DNA of 37,243 nucleotides from Bryobacterales bacterium (GCA_003164035.1 PLRS01000028.1:1-37243), one strand, 5' to 3'. Shown: positions 8,421 to 17,208, numbered from the stretch's first letter. The notes: generated by a model from the sequence alone, not told the origin. A program made the numbers and translations.

Positions 8421-9770
8421 ATGACCGGTCCATCGACTGAAACGGTCCGTCTGCGGCGCGCCCTGGGTTTGTGGGACCTGATCCTTTACGGCGTGATCGT
8501 GATCCAGCCGACGGCGCCCATGTCGGTCTTCGGCGTGCTAAGCGATCGCGGCCGGGGTCACGTGGCGACCACCATCATGATCGCCATGGTGGCGATGTTA
8601 TTCACTGCCATCAGCTACGGAAGAATGGCGCGCGCATACCCCAGCGCCGGTTCGGCATTTACCTACGTGGGCCGCGAGATCAACCCCGCGCTGGGATATG
8701 TGACGGGATGGAGCATGGTGATGGACTACATGCTGAATCCCATGATCTGCATCGTTTGGGTGAGCCGGCAGGCGCATGACTTCGCGCCCGCCGTGCCCTA
8801 TTGGGGCTGGGCGACCCTGTGCGCGCTGTTGTTCACGGGACTGAACATTCAAGGGATCCGCACCTCCGCCAAATTGAATGCCGGGCTCGCGGCCGGAATG
8901 GGAGCGGTAGTCGCCATCTTTCTGGTCTGCGCGGCCCGCTACATTTTCGGGCACCCGCACGGCGGCGTGGGTTTCTTTACGCGGCCGTTTTTCGACCCCG
9001 CGACATTTAGCTCCGGGGCCGTGCTGGGCGGCACTTCCATCGCCGTTCTCACCTACATCGGATTCGACGGCATCTCCACCCTGTCGGAGGAAGCCGAGAA
9101 CCCGCGCCGCAACATTCTGCTGGCGACGGTGCTCACCTGCGTCGTGATCGGCCTGCTTTCCACCGCGGAAGTGTACGCGGCGCAACTGGCGTGGCCGGCG
9201 TCGGAACCGTTCCCGGACGAAACCACGGCCTTCGTCTACGTGGCCGGGCGGACCTGGGCGCCGCTATTCGCGATCGTGGGATTCACGCTGGTGCTGGCCA
9301 ATTTCGGTTCCGGAATGGGCGCGCAGCTTGGCGCCGCCCGGCTGCTGTTCGGCATGGGCCGAAGCAACGCCCTGCCCAAATCGTTTTTCGGCGCCATCGA
9401 GCCCAAGCGGCACGTCCCCCGCAACAACGTGGTGTTCGTCGGTATCGTCAGCCTGATCGGCGCCTTCATCCTGGATTTCGATTTGGGCGCGCAGATGCTG
9501 AACTTCGGGGCGCTGATTGCCTTCATGGGCGTGAACGCGGCGGCCTTTGTGCGTTACTACGTCCGGGAGCCGGAAAAACAACTGCGGAACCTGATCCCTC
9601 CCTTGCTGGGATTCGCGGTGTGCCTGCTGCTCTGGCTGAACCTGAGCCGTACCGCGCGCATCGCCGGCAGCGTCTGGATGGCCGCCGGAATCGCCTACGG
9701 GGCGTGGAAGACCCACGGCTTCCGGGGAGACCTGGTGAATTTCGATATTCCCGCCGATGACCAAATGTAA
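8421..9770 (+). CDS. APC-family amino acid permease
   Basis: A 449-residue integral membrane transporter with about 12 hydrophobic segments. The N-terminal stretch (LGLWDLILYGVIVIQPTAP) and the later GFDGISTLSEEAENPRRNI segment are typical of the APC superfamily (amino acid/polyamine/organocation). It should take up an amino acid or related compound by ion symport or exchange. The substrate cannot be read from sequence. A GGAAGGGA Shine-Dalgarno lies somewhat far (about 14 bases) from ATG 8421. It follows the exported dehydrogenase gene by 30 bp and probably shares its transcript. Confidence 0.9.
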   Translation: MTGPSTETVRLRRALGLWDLILYGVIVIQPTAPMSVFGVLSDRGRGHVATTIMIAMVAMLFTAISYGRMARAYPSAGSAFTYVGREINPALGYVTGWSMVMDYMLNPMICIVWVSRQAHDFAPAVPYWGWATLCALLFTGLNIQGIRTSAKLNAGLAAGMGAVVAIFLVCAARYIFGHPHGGVGFFTRPFFDPATFSSGAVLGGTSIAVLTYIGFDGISTLSEEAENPRRNILLATVLTCVVIGLLSTAEVYAAQLAWPASEPFPDETTAFVYVAGRTWAPLFAIVGFTLVLANFGSGMGAQLGAARLLFGMGRSNALPKSFFGAIEPKRHVPRNNVVFVGIVSLIGAFILDFDLGAQMLNFGALIAFMGVNAAAFVRYYVREPEKQLRNLIPPLLGFAVCLLLWLNLSRTARIAGSVWMAAGIAYGAWKTHGFRGDLVNFDIPADDQM

Positions 9771-9845
9771 GCGTACCCGCGCGGGATAATGCAGGGGTAT
9801 TTCAAAGGAGCATCACGCGTCACCCGCCCGGTCTTTCCACATAGA

Positions 9846-10037
9846 GCACTCCGGCCCTGTTACCGCCAGACCACGGGGTCCATCGAACCGGTACACAAGT
9901 CCCACGCCGCGGGCCAGGTAACTTCTTGCCCTAATGTCGCAACATTTTCCCGCCGATTGGAGGACTGAGCGGCGCGGATAGGCGCCGGAAGCGGTCCCTT
10001 CCCCCGATCACAAATCGACAAAGAAAGCGAGCGACAA
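9846..10037 (+). promoter_or_regulatory. Conserved leader 1 of the porin array
   Basis: This is the first of three homologous leaders (others 11803-12001 and 13803-13999) in front of the three porin genes. Shared blocks, in order: ACTCC..GGCCCTG, CCATCGA, an AACATTTTC segment, CCGCCGAT (9950-9957), and a CCG-GAAG-CGG hairpin before the start codon. GCCGAT resembles the sigma-28 (FliA) -10 element GCCGATAA; about 12 bases upstream TAATGTCG matches 5 of 8 of the sigma-28 -35 TAAAGTTT. This is the most diverged of the three copies. Sigma-28 control is an inference. Confidence 0.55.
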
Positions 10038-11273
10038 ATGCATTCCATGACGAAGACAACTTTGCTCACAGCGTTGCTGTGCGCGGCGCCCGCCGTAATG
10101 CGCGCGCAATTCGATTTCACGCTCGATGGCCTGCCCGTACAGGTACACAGCTTTGCGTCCCAAGGGTTTGCCTACTCGAACACGAACAACTACCTGACCA
10201 TGGATACCAGTCAGGGCAGTTTCAACATGACCGATGTCGGTGCCAACGTCTCGGTCCGTATCAACGACAAACTTCGCATCGGAGTGCAGGTGTACGACCG
10301 CGATTTCGGCCAACTGGGCAAATGGCACCCGGAGTTGGATTGGGCCACGGTCGACTACAGATACAAAGACTGGCTCGGTTTTCGCGGCGGCATTGTCAAG
10401 ACCGTGTTCGGGCTGGAAAACGACACCCAGGATATGGATTTCCTCCACACCTTTGCGCTGCAACCCCAGTCTGTCTACCCCACTGACCTTCGCGACGCCA
10501 CCATCCATCACACCGGAGGCGACATCTACGGCTCGGTTCCGATCAAGAACTTGGGCAGTTTTTCCTATACCGTCTTCGGGGGCTTGCGCCAGGACAGCAA
10601 GTACGGTGGATATCCGTACATGTTGACCGCTACCGGAGGGAATCTTACCAGCTACGGAGGTCCCCAGGTCGGCGCGGATTTGCGATGGAACACGCCCCTC
10701 AAGGGCCTCGTCGTGGGCTCCGCGCATATGGGCGAGAGCATTACCGGCAAGGGTACTTGGACACTCGCCTTCCCCGGTGAGGCGCCGTTTAGCATGGCGT
10801 ATGAGGAGCATTCCAACCGGGACTGGACCAACCAGTTTTATGGCGAATACACCGTCGGCAAGCTGCGGCTCGCCAGCGAGTACCGCAGATACTGGCGCGA
10901 CGAAGACATCTTCGGCAATACCTGGGAAGTGACTACGGACGTCCGGGGCTGGTACGCGTCGGCCGAGTATCGGATCTCAAAGCGCCTTGCAGTCGGCTCC
11001 TACTATTCCCGCTGGGCGGTTGCGTGGGTAGATACGATGGCGGGTCTGGTCGAATCGCCGAGCCAGAGTGCGCCCGACCGGCATCTCTACGATAAGGTCG
11101 TCACCGCGAGGGTGGATCTAACCAAGTTCTGGAACGTGAAGGTGGAGGGTCACTTTATGGATGGCTACGGCGCCCCCGGCATGTACCCGGACGGTTTCTA
11201 CACGGCAACCAATCTCCAGGGCTTGAAACCGACCACAAATCTCTTGCTGGTCCGGACCGGCTGGAACTTCTAG
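10038..11273 (+). CDS. Outer-membrane porin-like beta-barrel, array member 1
   Basis: A 411-residue protein. The signal peptide (about residues 1-23, MHSMTKTTLLTALLCAAPAV...MRAQ) is followed by alternating aromatic/polar strands typical of an outer-membrane barrel and a C-terminal phenylalanine (RTGWNF), as in many barrels recognised by BAM. The N-terminal motif FASQGFAYSNTNNYLT and the block KTVFGLENDTQDMDFL are shared with the two later porins. It resembles porins often encoded next to small PstS-like (PBP-like) proteins in other Gram-negatives. It probably lets small solutes across the outer membrane; the substrate is unknown. ATG 10038 follows a leader conserved among the three units. Its partner PBP-like gene begins 33 bp downstream. 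It is the most diverged of the three. Confidence 0.82.
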   Translation: MHSMTKTTLLTALLCAAPAVMRAQFDFTLDGLPVQVHSFASQGFAYSNTNNYLTMDTSQGSFNMTDVGANVSVRINDKLRIGVQVYDRDFGQLGKWHPELDWATVDYRYKDWLGFRGGIVKTVFGLENDTQDMDFLHTFALQPQSVYPTDLRDATIHHTGGDIYGSVPIKNLGSFSYTVFGGLRQDSKYGGYPYMLTATGGNLTSYGGPQVGADLRWNTPLKGLVVGSAHMGESITGKGTWTLAFPGEAPFSMAYEEHSNRDWTNQFYGEYTVGKLRLASEYRRYWRDEDIFGNTWEVTTDVRGWYASAEYRISKRLAVGSYYSRWAVAWVDTMAGLVESPSQSAPDRHLYDKVVTARVDLTKFWNVKVEGHFMDGYGAPGMYPDGFYTATNLQGLKPTTNLLLVRTGWNF

Positions 11274-11306
11274 AGAAGCTGGACGAAAGGGGCAAAGGCA
11301 CAAATC

Positions 11307-11732
11307 ATGAGACATCTATCCTGTTTCTTCATCATTTGGGGTGTGAGCTTCTGGGGCACAGCGTGGGTTCATGCCGCGGACCTTAAAGTAATCGCCAATT
11401 CCAGCGTGGCAGCGTCGTCGGTCTCGGCCGATGAGCTCAAAGGCGTGTTTCTAGCTACCAAGACCTCGCTTTCCGACGGAAGCCACGTCGAGCCGGTACT
11501 GCTCAAAGGCGGCGCGACTCACGAAGCCTTTTTGAAGGAGTACGTAGGCAAGACCGACTCCGCGTTTGAAACCTACTACCGCAGCCTGGTCTTTACGGGC
11601 AAAGCGTCCATGCCCAAAGCGCTCGCTTCGGATGGCGACATGGTTGGCTATGTCGCCAAGACCAAGGGCGCCATTGGCTACGTCAGTGCCGGAGCTGCGA
11701 CCGCGGGCGTTAAGACGCTGGAAGTGAAATGA
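11307..11732 (+). CDS. Small exported PBP-like (PstS-related) protein, copy 1
   Basis: 141 residues: a 23-residue signal peptide (ending WVHA) and a 118-residue mature domain starting [11 protein letters not shown]. The mature part has the order seen in short PBP-like/PstS-related domains: an [20 protein letters not shown] segment, a central [20 protein letters not shown], a [12 protein letters not shown] segment, and AIGYV near the end. Such proteins are related to phosphate-binding proteins but are half-size and usually lack their own ABC transporter, as here. It is likely a periplasmic ligand-binding or sensory partner of the adjacent porin. The mature domain is almost identical to copies 2 and 3. 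The start at ATG 11307 follows an AAAGG sequence. Confidence 0.85.
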   Translation: MRHLSCFFIIWGVSFWGTAWVHAADLKVIANSSVAASSVSADELKGVFLATKTSLSDGSHVEPVLLKGGATHEAFLKEYVGKTDSAFETYYRSLVFTGKASMPKALASDGDMVGYVAKTKGAIGYVSAGAATAGVKTLEVK

Positions 11733-11802
11733 ACGCTGCGGTGAACTGCGTCCTGGAGCGAGGAAGCGCGGCGCCTGGCGGAGCATGTTGCCTGCCTCAC
11801 AC

Positions 11803-12001
11803 GGTACTCCCGGGCTGTAACTTCCAGAACCCGCAGCCCATCGAAACCGGTATTCAGGTCCCAGGGCGCAGGCTAAGTAGCTTTCCAGTCTCACGTTGTA
11901 ACAGTTCTCCGCCGATAAGGAGAAGTGAACGGCGCGGGATGGACACCGGAAACGGCGCCGCCGCAGCCGCGATTAAAGGTAATAAAGGAAATCATCGGCA
12001 A
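11803..12001 (+). promoter_or_regulatory. Conserved leader 2 of the porin array
   Basis: Homologous to leaders 1 and 3 and closest to leader 3. Blocks: GGTACTC, GGGCTGTAA, CCATCGA, GGTCCCAGG, CGCA-GGCTAAGTAGCTTTC, TCACGTTGTAACA, TCTCCGCCGATAAGG, GGACACCGGAAACGG. GCCGATAA (11911-11918) is a perfect sigma-28 -10 match; the region about 12 bases upstream (TCACGTTG) matches the -35 at 5 of 8. The GCCGATAA to start-codon distance (about 84 bases) is nearly constant among the three units. CCG-GAAA-CGG downstream can form a GNRA-capped hairpin in the 5' untranslated region. Confidence 0.6.
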
Positions 12002-13261
12002 ATGTACTCAATCTTCAAAACAGCCTTGCTCACAACGCTGCTGTGCGCGGTCCCTGCTGTAATGCGCGCGCAATTCGATTTCACGCTCGACGGACGCCAA
12101 GTCCAGATCCACAGCTTTGCCTCGCAAGGCTTCATGTACTCGAATGACAATAACTACCTGACTACGAACACCAGCCAGGGAAGCTTCGCCTTCACGGATT
12201 TCGGGGCGAACGTGTCCACCCAGGTCACGGATAAATTCCGCGTGGGAGCCCAGATCTACGACCGCAACCTCGGTAAACTCGGCAATTGGCGGCCCTCGCT
12301 GGACTGGGCGGTAGCCGACTACAGGTTTAAGGACTGGTTCGGCATCCGCGCGGGGAAAGTGAAGACCACCCTCGGCCTGTTTAACGATACCCAGGACATG
12401 GAGTTCCTCCAGACCTGGGCGCTGATGCCGCAGTCGGTGTACCCGCTCGACCAGCGCGGCTCCATCATCGCGCACGAGGGCGGCGACATCTACGGCAACA
12501 TCGGGATCAAAAAACTGGGAGGACTGAGCTATACCGTGTACGGCGGCAAGCGCCCCTACGATTCGCAGGATGGTTACCCCTACTCCTTGGACACCTCGCT
12601 TGGGACAAGGGCCGCGAACGGAATCACCAACGTTGTTCCGAATACCAGTAGGAAAGTCAACTCCTCTACCGGCCCGGTATTCGGCGCCGACTTGCGATGG
12701 AATACGCCGGTCAAAGGATTAATGGCTGGCACTACGTTTTTCGACCAGGACACGACCACCAAGGGCATCTATAGGGCCACCGGAAACCCATTCCTTATCG
12801 CGGGGGACAGGAATGACGACAAGGACCATACCCTGGCGAACTACCTGGAATACACTATTGGAAACCTGCGCTTCGACGGCGAGTATCGCCGTGAGATCCT
12901 GGTCAGCACGTCAAACACCTCGACCGGCGCCTGGAACGCCCCCAGCGGCAAAGATATTCGCAGCGGCTACGTGGCCCTCTCCTATCGGCTGATGAAACGT
13001 CTGGAGGTGGGCTCGTACTATTCGCGCTTCTACTACGATTGGGCTTCCCCTCACGACGATCCCTCAAACTACATTTTCGATCGTGTGGCCACTGCGCGCG
13101 TGGACCTGACGAACTTCCTGGATCTCAAAGTCGAAGGGCATTTCATGGAAGGTATTATGCGCAGCGCCACCATCAACCGCGGATTCTATGTGGCCGCGAA
13201 CGCGAACGGCTTGCAGCCCGATACTCACCTGCTGGTGATTCGGCTGGGGTACCACCTGTGA
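12002..13261 (+). CDS. Outer-membrane porin-like beta-barrel, array member 2
   Basis: A 419-residue protein with a signal peptide (MYSIFKTALLTTLLCAVPAV, cut near MRAQ) and barrel-like alternation. It shares with member 3 the blocks FASQGFMYSNDNNY, FTDFGANVSTQ, RVGAQIYDRNLGKLGNW and KTTLGLFNDTQDMEFL, and much of the rest at visibly lower identity. The frame is open upstream to 11729, but ATG 12002 is the start because it aligns with the starts of members 1 and 3, begins a signal peptide, and follows the conserved leader. The longer version would translate the leader. The partner PBP-like gene starts 31 bp downstream. Function is inferred as a general or small-solute porin. Confidence 0.83.
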   Translation: MYSIFKTALLTTLLCAVPAVMRAQFDFTLDGRQVQIHSFASQGFMYSNDNNYLTTNTSQGSFAFTDFGANVSTQVTDKFRVGAQIYDRNLGKLGNWRPSLDWAVADYRFKDWFGIRAGKVKTTLGLFNDTQDMEFLQTWALMPQSVYPLDQRGSIIAHEGGDIYGNIGIKKLGGLSYTVYGGKRPYDSQDGYPYSLDTSLGTRAANGITNVVPNTSRKVNSSTGPVFGADLRWNTPVKGLMAGTTFFDQDTTTKGIYRATGNPFLIAGDRNDDKDHTLANYLEYTIGNLRFDGEYRREILVSTSNTSTGAWNAPSGKDIRSGYVALSYRLMKRLEVGSYYSRFYYDWASPHDDPSNYIFDRVATARVDLTNFLDLKVEGHFMEGIMRSATINRGFYVAANANGLQPDTHLLVIRLGYHL

Positions 13262-13292
13262 TTGGGGCGCGGCGACAGATACGGTGAACGAT

Positions 13293-13718
13293 ATGAAAAA
13301 TCTGCATTCTTTCCTCCTGGCGGCGGCGACCTGCTTCTTCGTCGCGCAAACGGTCCATGCGGCCGACCTCAAGGTGATTGCCAATTCCAGTGTAGGAGCA
13401 TCCTCAGTCTCGGCCGACGAGCTCAAAGGCGTGTTCCTCGCTACCAAGACCTCGCTTTCCGACGGAAGCCACGTCGAGCCGGTACTGCTCAAAGGCGGCG
13501 CGACTCACGAAGCCTTCCTGAAGGAGTACGTAGGCAAGACCGACTCCGCGTTTGAAACCTACTACCGCAGCCTGGTCTTTACGGGCAAAGCGTCCATGCC
13601 AAAAGCGCTCGCGTCGGACGGCGACATGGTTGCCTACGTCGCCAAGACCAAGGGCGCCATTGGCTACGTCGCCGCCGGAACCGCGACCGGCGGCGTTAAG
13701 ACGCTGGAAGTGAAATAG
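13293..13718 (+). CDS. Small exported PBP-like (PstS-related) protein, copy 2
   Basis: 141 residues, with signal peptide MKNLHSFLLAAATCFFVAQTVHA and a 118-residue mature domain. Against copies 1 and 3 the mature domain varies at only six positions in total (residues 12, 21, 91, 104, 107 and 110 of the mature chain), while the signal peptide is unrelated. From about 13440 to 13600 its DNA matches copy 1 almost base for base, including third codon positions. ATG 13293 is preferred over GTG 13284 because it gives exactly the same total length as the other copies and has GGTG about 7 bases upstream. Role as for copy 1: a periplasmic binding protein paired with the porin. Confidence 0.85.
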   Translation: MKNLHSFLLAAATCFFVAQTVHAADLKVIANSSVGASSVSADELKGVFLATKTSLSDGSHVEPVLLKGGATHEAFLKEYVGKTDSAFETYYRSLVFTGKASMPKALASDGDMVAYVAKTKGAIGYVAAGTATGGVKTLEVK

Positions 13719-13802
13719 AGAATCATGCTGACGGCTTGGGACCTAAAGAGTGGGGCGCAGGGGCGGAACATGGCTCCGCCCGAGCACCGGTCCTCGACAC
13801 TC

Positions 13803-13999
13803 GGTACTCTTGGGCTGTAAGCGACGGACCGCGCGGTCCATCGAGACCAGTATTCTGGTCCCAGGACGCATGCTAAGTAGCTTTCTACCCTCACGTTGTA
13901 ACATTTCTCCGCCGATATGAGTGATTGAGCCGCGCGGAGCGGACACCGGAAGCGGTGCCACCGCAGCCGCAGAGAAACGTAACGAAGGGAAAGAGTTAA
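13803..13999 (+). promoter_or_regulatory. Conserved leader 3 of the porin array
   Basis: Close homologue of leader 2. It carries two strong inverted repeats not preserved as pairs in the other copies: GGACC..GGTCC (13826-13839, palindromic) and GACCAG-TATT-CTGGTC (13845-13860). GCCGATAT lies at 13911-13918, with TCACGTTG about 12 bases upstream. Downstream, CACCG-GAAG-CGGTG forms a clear hairpin ahead of the start codon at 14000. The hairpin pairing is best in this copy, so I cannot claim covariation. Confidence 0.58.
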
Positions 14000-15259
14000 A
14001 TGCATTCCATAACGAAGACATCCGTGCTTGCAGCGTTGCTGTGCGCGGTGCCCGCCGTAATGCGCGCGCAATTCGATTTCAAGGTCGACGGGTTACCCGT
14101 ACAGGTTCACAGCTTTGCCTCGCAAGGCTTCATGTACTCGAATGACAACAACTATATGACCACGGACACTAGCCGGGGAAGCTTTGCCTTCACGGACTTC
14201 GGGGCGAACGTGTCCACCCAGATCACCGATAACTTCCGCGTGGGAGCCCAGATCTACGACCGCAACCTCGGCAAACTCGGCAATTGGCAGCCCGCGCTGG
14301 ATTGGGCGGTAGCCGACTACAGGTTTAAGGACTGGCTGGGAGTTCGTGTTGGGAAGGTGAAGACTACTCTTGGCCTGTTCAACGACACCCAGGACATGGA
14401 GTTCCTCCACACCTGGGCTCTGCTCCCGCAATCGACGTACTCGCTCGACCAGCGCGGCTCCATGATCAGTCACCTGGGTGGCGACATCTACGGCAATATA
14501 GAATTGAAAAAACTCGGGGGCTTGAGCTACACCGTCTATGGAGGCCAGCGCCCCGACGATATGAACGGTGGCTATGTCTATGCTTTGGAGACCTCGGGCA
14601 AACAGGGTACCGACCCGAATGGTATTTCTATCGTCGTTCCTTCTACCGCTTCTAGCACTCGGCACATCGACTCCTACAACGGGCCGGTATACGGGGCGGA
14701 TTTGCGCTGGAACACGCCGCTGAAAGGTCTGCTGGCCGGCTCCTCGTATATCGTTCAGGACCCCACCACCACCGGCTCCTATGTTGCCACTAAGATACCT
14801 TTTCGCATCTGGACCGACAAAGATAATACCGCGGCATTTTACACGGAGTATACGCTGGGCGGCTTTCGGTTCGACGGAGAGTACCGTCGCGAGATCATGG
14901 ATACCACAACCACCAACTCCAGCGGTGTCGCATCGGCTCCAACCGACAAGGATATGCGCAGCGGTTACGTGGCTGCCTCCTATCGCTTGACGAAGCTCAT
15001 CGAGGTGGGCACGTATTGCTCGCGCTTTTATTACAATTGGGCCTATCTCCACAGCGATCCCCTGAATCACGTGTTCGATCAGGCTATCGCTGTTCGCCTG
15101 GATTTGCGGAGCTACTTGGACCTCAAGATCGAAGGGCACTTCATGAACGGCACTATGCCCAGCGCAACCGTAAGCCGCGGCTTTTACGTCGCCCCAAACG
15201 CCGACGGACTGAAACCGGACACACGGCTCCTCGTAATCAGGCTGGGCTACCACTTATGA
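14000..15259 (+). CDS. Outer-membrane porin-like beta-barrel, array member 3
   Basis: A 419-residue protein whose first 22 or so residues are a signal peptide nearly identical in layout to members 1 and 2 (ATGCATTCCATAACGAAGAC begins the gene, as in member 1). It is clearly closest to member 2, sharing long blocks through the first 150 residues and diverging in the middle (about 185-270), where surface loops are expected. It ends IRLGYHL. AGGGA lies about 9 bases before ATG 14000. Its PBP-like partner follows 32 bp downstream. It probably acts as an outer-membrane channel feeding the periplasmic partner. Confidence 0.83.
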   Translation: MHSITKTSVLAALLCAVPAVMRAQFDFKVDGLPVQVHSFASQGFMYSNDNNYMTTDTSRGSFAFTDFGANVSTQITDNFRVGAQIYDRNLGKLGNWQPALDWAVADYRFKDWLGVRVGKVKTTLGLFNDTQDMEFLHTWALLPQSTYSLDQRGSMISHLGGDIYGNIELKKLGGLSYTVYGGQRPDDMNGGYVYALETSGKQGTDPNGISIVVPSTASSTRHIDSYNGPVYGADLRWNTPLKGLLAGSSYIVQDPTTTGSYVATKIPFRIWTDKDNTAAFYTEYTLGGFRFDGEYRREIMDTTTTNSSGVASAPTDKDMRSGYVAASYRLTKLIEVGTYCSRFYYNWAYLHSDPLNHVFDQAIAVRLDLRSYLDLKIEGHFMNGTMPSATVSRGFYVAPNADGLKPDTRLLVIRLGYHL

Positions 15260-15291
15260 GTGGCCTAAATAGGTATCGAAAGGGAACTTTG

Positions 15292-15717
15292 ATGAGACGC
15301 ATCCAATATATAGCAATTGCTTTTCTGGTTCCGGCATTCTGTCCGCTGAACGCATCGGCGGCTGATCTCAAGGTGATCGCGAATTCCAGCGTCGGGGCAT
15401 CGTCGGTTTCGGCCGACGAGATCAAAGGCGTGTTTCTAGCGACCAAGACTTCGCTTTCCGACGGAAGCCACGTCGAGCCGGTGCTGCTCAAAGGCGGCGC
15501 GACTCACGAAGCCTTCCTGAAGGAGTACGTGGGCAAGACCGACTCCGCGTTCGAAACCTACTACCGCAGCCTGGTCTTTACGGGCAAAGCGTCCATGCCA
15601 AAAGCGCTCGCGTCGGATGGAGACATGGTTAGCTATGTCGCCAAGACCAAGGGTGCCATTGGCTACGTCGCCGCCGGAACCGCGACCGCCGGCGTTAAGA
15701 CGCTGGAAGTGAAATGA
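15292..15717 (+). CDS. Small exported PBP-like (PstS-related) protein, copy 3
   Basis: 141 residues with signal peptide [20 protein letters not shown] (cleaved after ASA) and the same 118-residue mature domain as copies 1 and 2, with a conservative L-to-I change (ADEIKG). AAAGGGA lies 7 bases before ATG 15292. The frame is open further upstream inside the porin gene, but equal length with the other copies and the signal peptide fix this start. Only 28 bp separate it from the chemotaxis receptor gene, so receptor and binding protein should be made together. That fits a binding-protein-assisted chemosensory role (inference). Confidence 0.86.
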   Translation: MRRIQYIAIAFLVPAFCPLNASAADLKVIANSSVGASSVSADEIKGVFLATKTSLSDGSHVEPVLLKGGATHEAFLKEYVGKTDSAFETYYRSLVFTGKASMPKALASDGDMVSYVAKTKGAIGYVAAGTATAGVKTLEVK

Positions 15718-15745
15718 ACGCGGTCAAACTACGGGAGAGAACTCA

Positions 15746-17176
15746 ATGAAGCGCCTCAATATCACCGTCAAGATATGGCTCAGCATCGGAATCTTCGTCT
15801 TAGGCTACGTCTTGGCTACCGTGCTGGGCCAGGTGGAGGGGCTGAATACCGAATCCACCATGCGGGCCACCTCGGACGCCCTGTTCCCGGCGGCCCAACA
15901 GAGCCAGGCGGCCGAGACCGCGTTCCAGGGCGCGGTCAAGGGTTTCAGCGATGCCGTCGTCATACAGGATGCGGATGGGCTCGACCGCGCCGCCGAAGAC
16001 GGGCGCAAAATGGTCGAGGGGCTCCACGCACTGGCGGCCATCGGCGGCCTTTCGGCCGAGCGTACCGGGCAAGCCGGCCAGTTGGCCTCCACCGCCGATC
16101 AGTTCCTAAGGGATGCGCGGACGGTCTATGGCACCATGCTGTCCAGTAAAGAGATGACCGCCGATACCCAGCAGCGGGTGCAGGGGCTGGCGGCGCGCAA
16201 GGACGAAATCACGACCTCTTTGAAGACCCTCAAGGACCAGTGTTCCAGCGATCTGAAACGGCAGTTGGGCGTTGTACAGACGAATTCGGCCAGCCAACGG
16301 TGGGTCGCCCTGATCGTCTTCGGGATCACCGTGCTGATCGCCGGAATCATCGTTAACATGACCATTCACCGCGCGATAACCGGTCCCATCCTGCGAGTGA
16401 TCCACGGGGTGAAGGGAGCGGCCGCGGAAGCCGCGCACGCATCCGGTGAAATGTCGAAATCCGGCCAGGTAGTGGCGAAGGATGCCCAGGAACAGGCGGC
16501 GTGCATACAGGAGACGTCGGCTTCGCTCGAAGAGATTTCCGCCACCACCCGCCAGAACGCCGACCGTGCCAAACAAGCCGACGGGCTCATGCGCGAAGCC
16601 ATGCAAACCGCCGACAAGGCCGCTCACGCGATGAACGACCTCACCCAATCCATGAAGGAGATTACCAAGTCCAGCAACCAGGTGGCCGCGGTGCTGAAGA
16701 GTATCGACGAGATCGCCTTTCACACCAATATCCTGGCTTTGAATGCGTCCGTGGAAGCCGCGCGTGCCGGCGAGGCCGGGGCGGGATTCAGCGTGGTTGC
16801 CGATGAGGTCCGTTCGCTGGCTCATCGCGCCGCCGACGCGGCCCGCGAGAGCGCGGAAATAGTCGAGAAAACCATTAGCGACGTCAAGCAGGGAGTGGCC
16901 ATCGTTTCTCTGACGCACGTGGCCTTCGGCGAAGTCTCGGCCAAGGTTGCCAGCGGCAGCCAGGCGGTGGCGGAAATCGCCGCCAGCAGCGAAGAGCAGT
17001 CCCGCGGCATCGCCAACATCGGCCAGGCGATCTCCCGCATCGAGTCGGTTACGCAGAATAACGTGGCCAATGCGCAACGCACGGCCGAAAGCGCGTCCGA
17101 AATGAGCCGCCAGGTCGAAACCACACGCACTCACATCGAGGAACTGGTCAGCGTGGTGGGCACGCATCAGGATTGA
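15746..17176 (+). CDS. Methyl-accepting chemotaxis protein
   Basis: A 476-residue inner-membrane chemoreceptor. TM1 is at about residues 9-28, a roughly 155-residue periplasmic helical region (probably a four-helix bundle) follows, then TM2 at 186-207 and a long cytoplasmic coiled coil. The signalling tip [20 protein letters not shown] with [21 protein letters not shown] (about 319-359) is the region that contacts CheA and CheW. The usual HAMP region is short and hard to recognise ([17 protein letters not shown]). GGGAGAG sits about 6 bases before ATG 15746. Being the last gene of the porin/PBP-like array and 28 bp after copy 3 suggests it reports the ligand bound by those proteins. No other che gene is in the window. 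Confidence 0.92.
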   Translation: MKRLNITVKIWLSIGIFVLGYVLATVLGQVEGLNTESTMRATSDALFPAAQQSQAAETAFQGAVKGFSDAVVIQDADGLDRAAEDGRKMVEGLHALAAIGGLSAERTGQAGQLASTADQFLRDARTVYGTMLSSKEMTADTQQRVQGLAARKDEITTSLKTLKDQCSSDLKRQLGVVQTNSASQRWVALIVFGITVLIAGIIVNMTIHRAITGPILRVIHGVKGAAAEAAHASGEMSKSGQVVAKDAQEQAACIQETSASLEEISATTRQNADRAKQADGLMREAMQTADKAAHAMNDLTQSMKEITKSSNQVAAVLKSIDEIAFHTNILALNASVEAARAGEAGAGFSVVADEVRSLAHRAADAARESAEIVEKTISDVKQGVAIVSLTHVAFGEVSAKVASGSQAVAEIAASSEEQSRGIANIGQAISRIESVTQNNVANAQRTAESASEMSRQVETTRTHIEELVSVVGTHQD

Positions 17177-17194
17177 GATATCTGTTAGAACTCA

Positions 17195-17208
17195 CCGCCC
17201 CAAGGCGG
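17195..17208. terminator. Small hairpin between convergent genes
   Basis: CCGCC-CCAA-GGCGG lies in the 37-bp gap between the MCP stop and the stop of the minus-strand MoeZ-like gene. The stem is 5 bp and there is no clear T-tract on either strand, so it is a weak bidirectional terminator candidate at best. Confidence 0.3.

Noticed and set aside
11729-12001. Extended N-terminus for porin 2 starting at 11729
   Set aside because: The frame is open by chance through the conserved leader; the start at 12002 aligns with the other two porins and begins a signal peptide.
9846-13999. Cyclic di-GMP (GEMM) or another known riboswitch in the porin leaders
   Set aside because: GGACGCA-like fragments recall GEMM, but the conserved core segments and their order are absent and I could not fit the leaders to any riboswitch consensus I know.
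14093-15253. Antisense open frame covering porin 3 (and similar ones on porins 1 and 2)
   Set aside because: Codon-composition shadow of the porin; no start signal, no family.
9846-17176. CRISPR-like or transposon origin of the repeated blocks
   Set aside because: The repeats are whole genes plus leaders without short spaced repeats, transposase genes or terminal inverted repeats; tandem duplication explains them.
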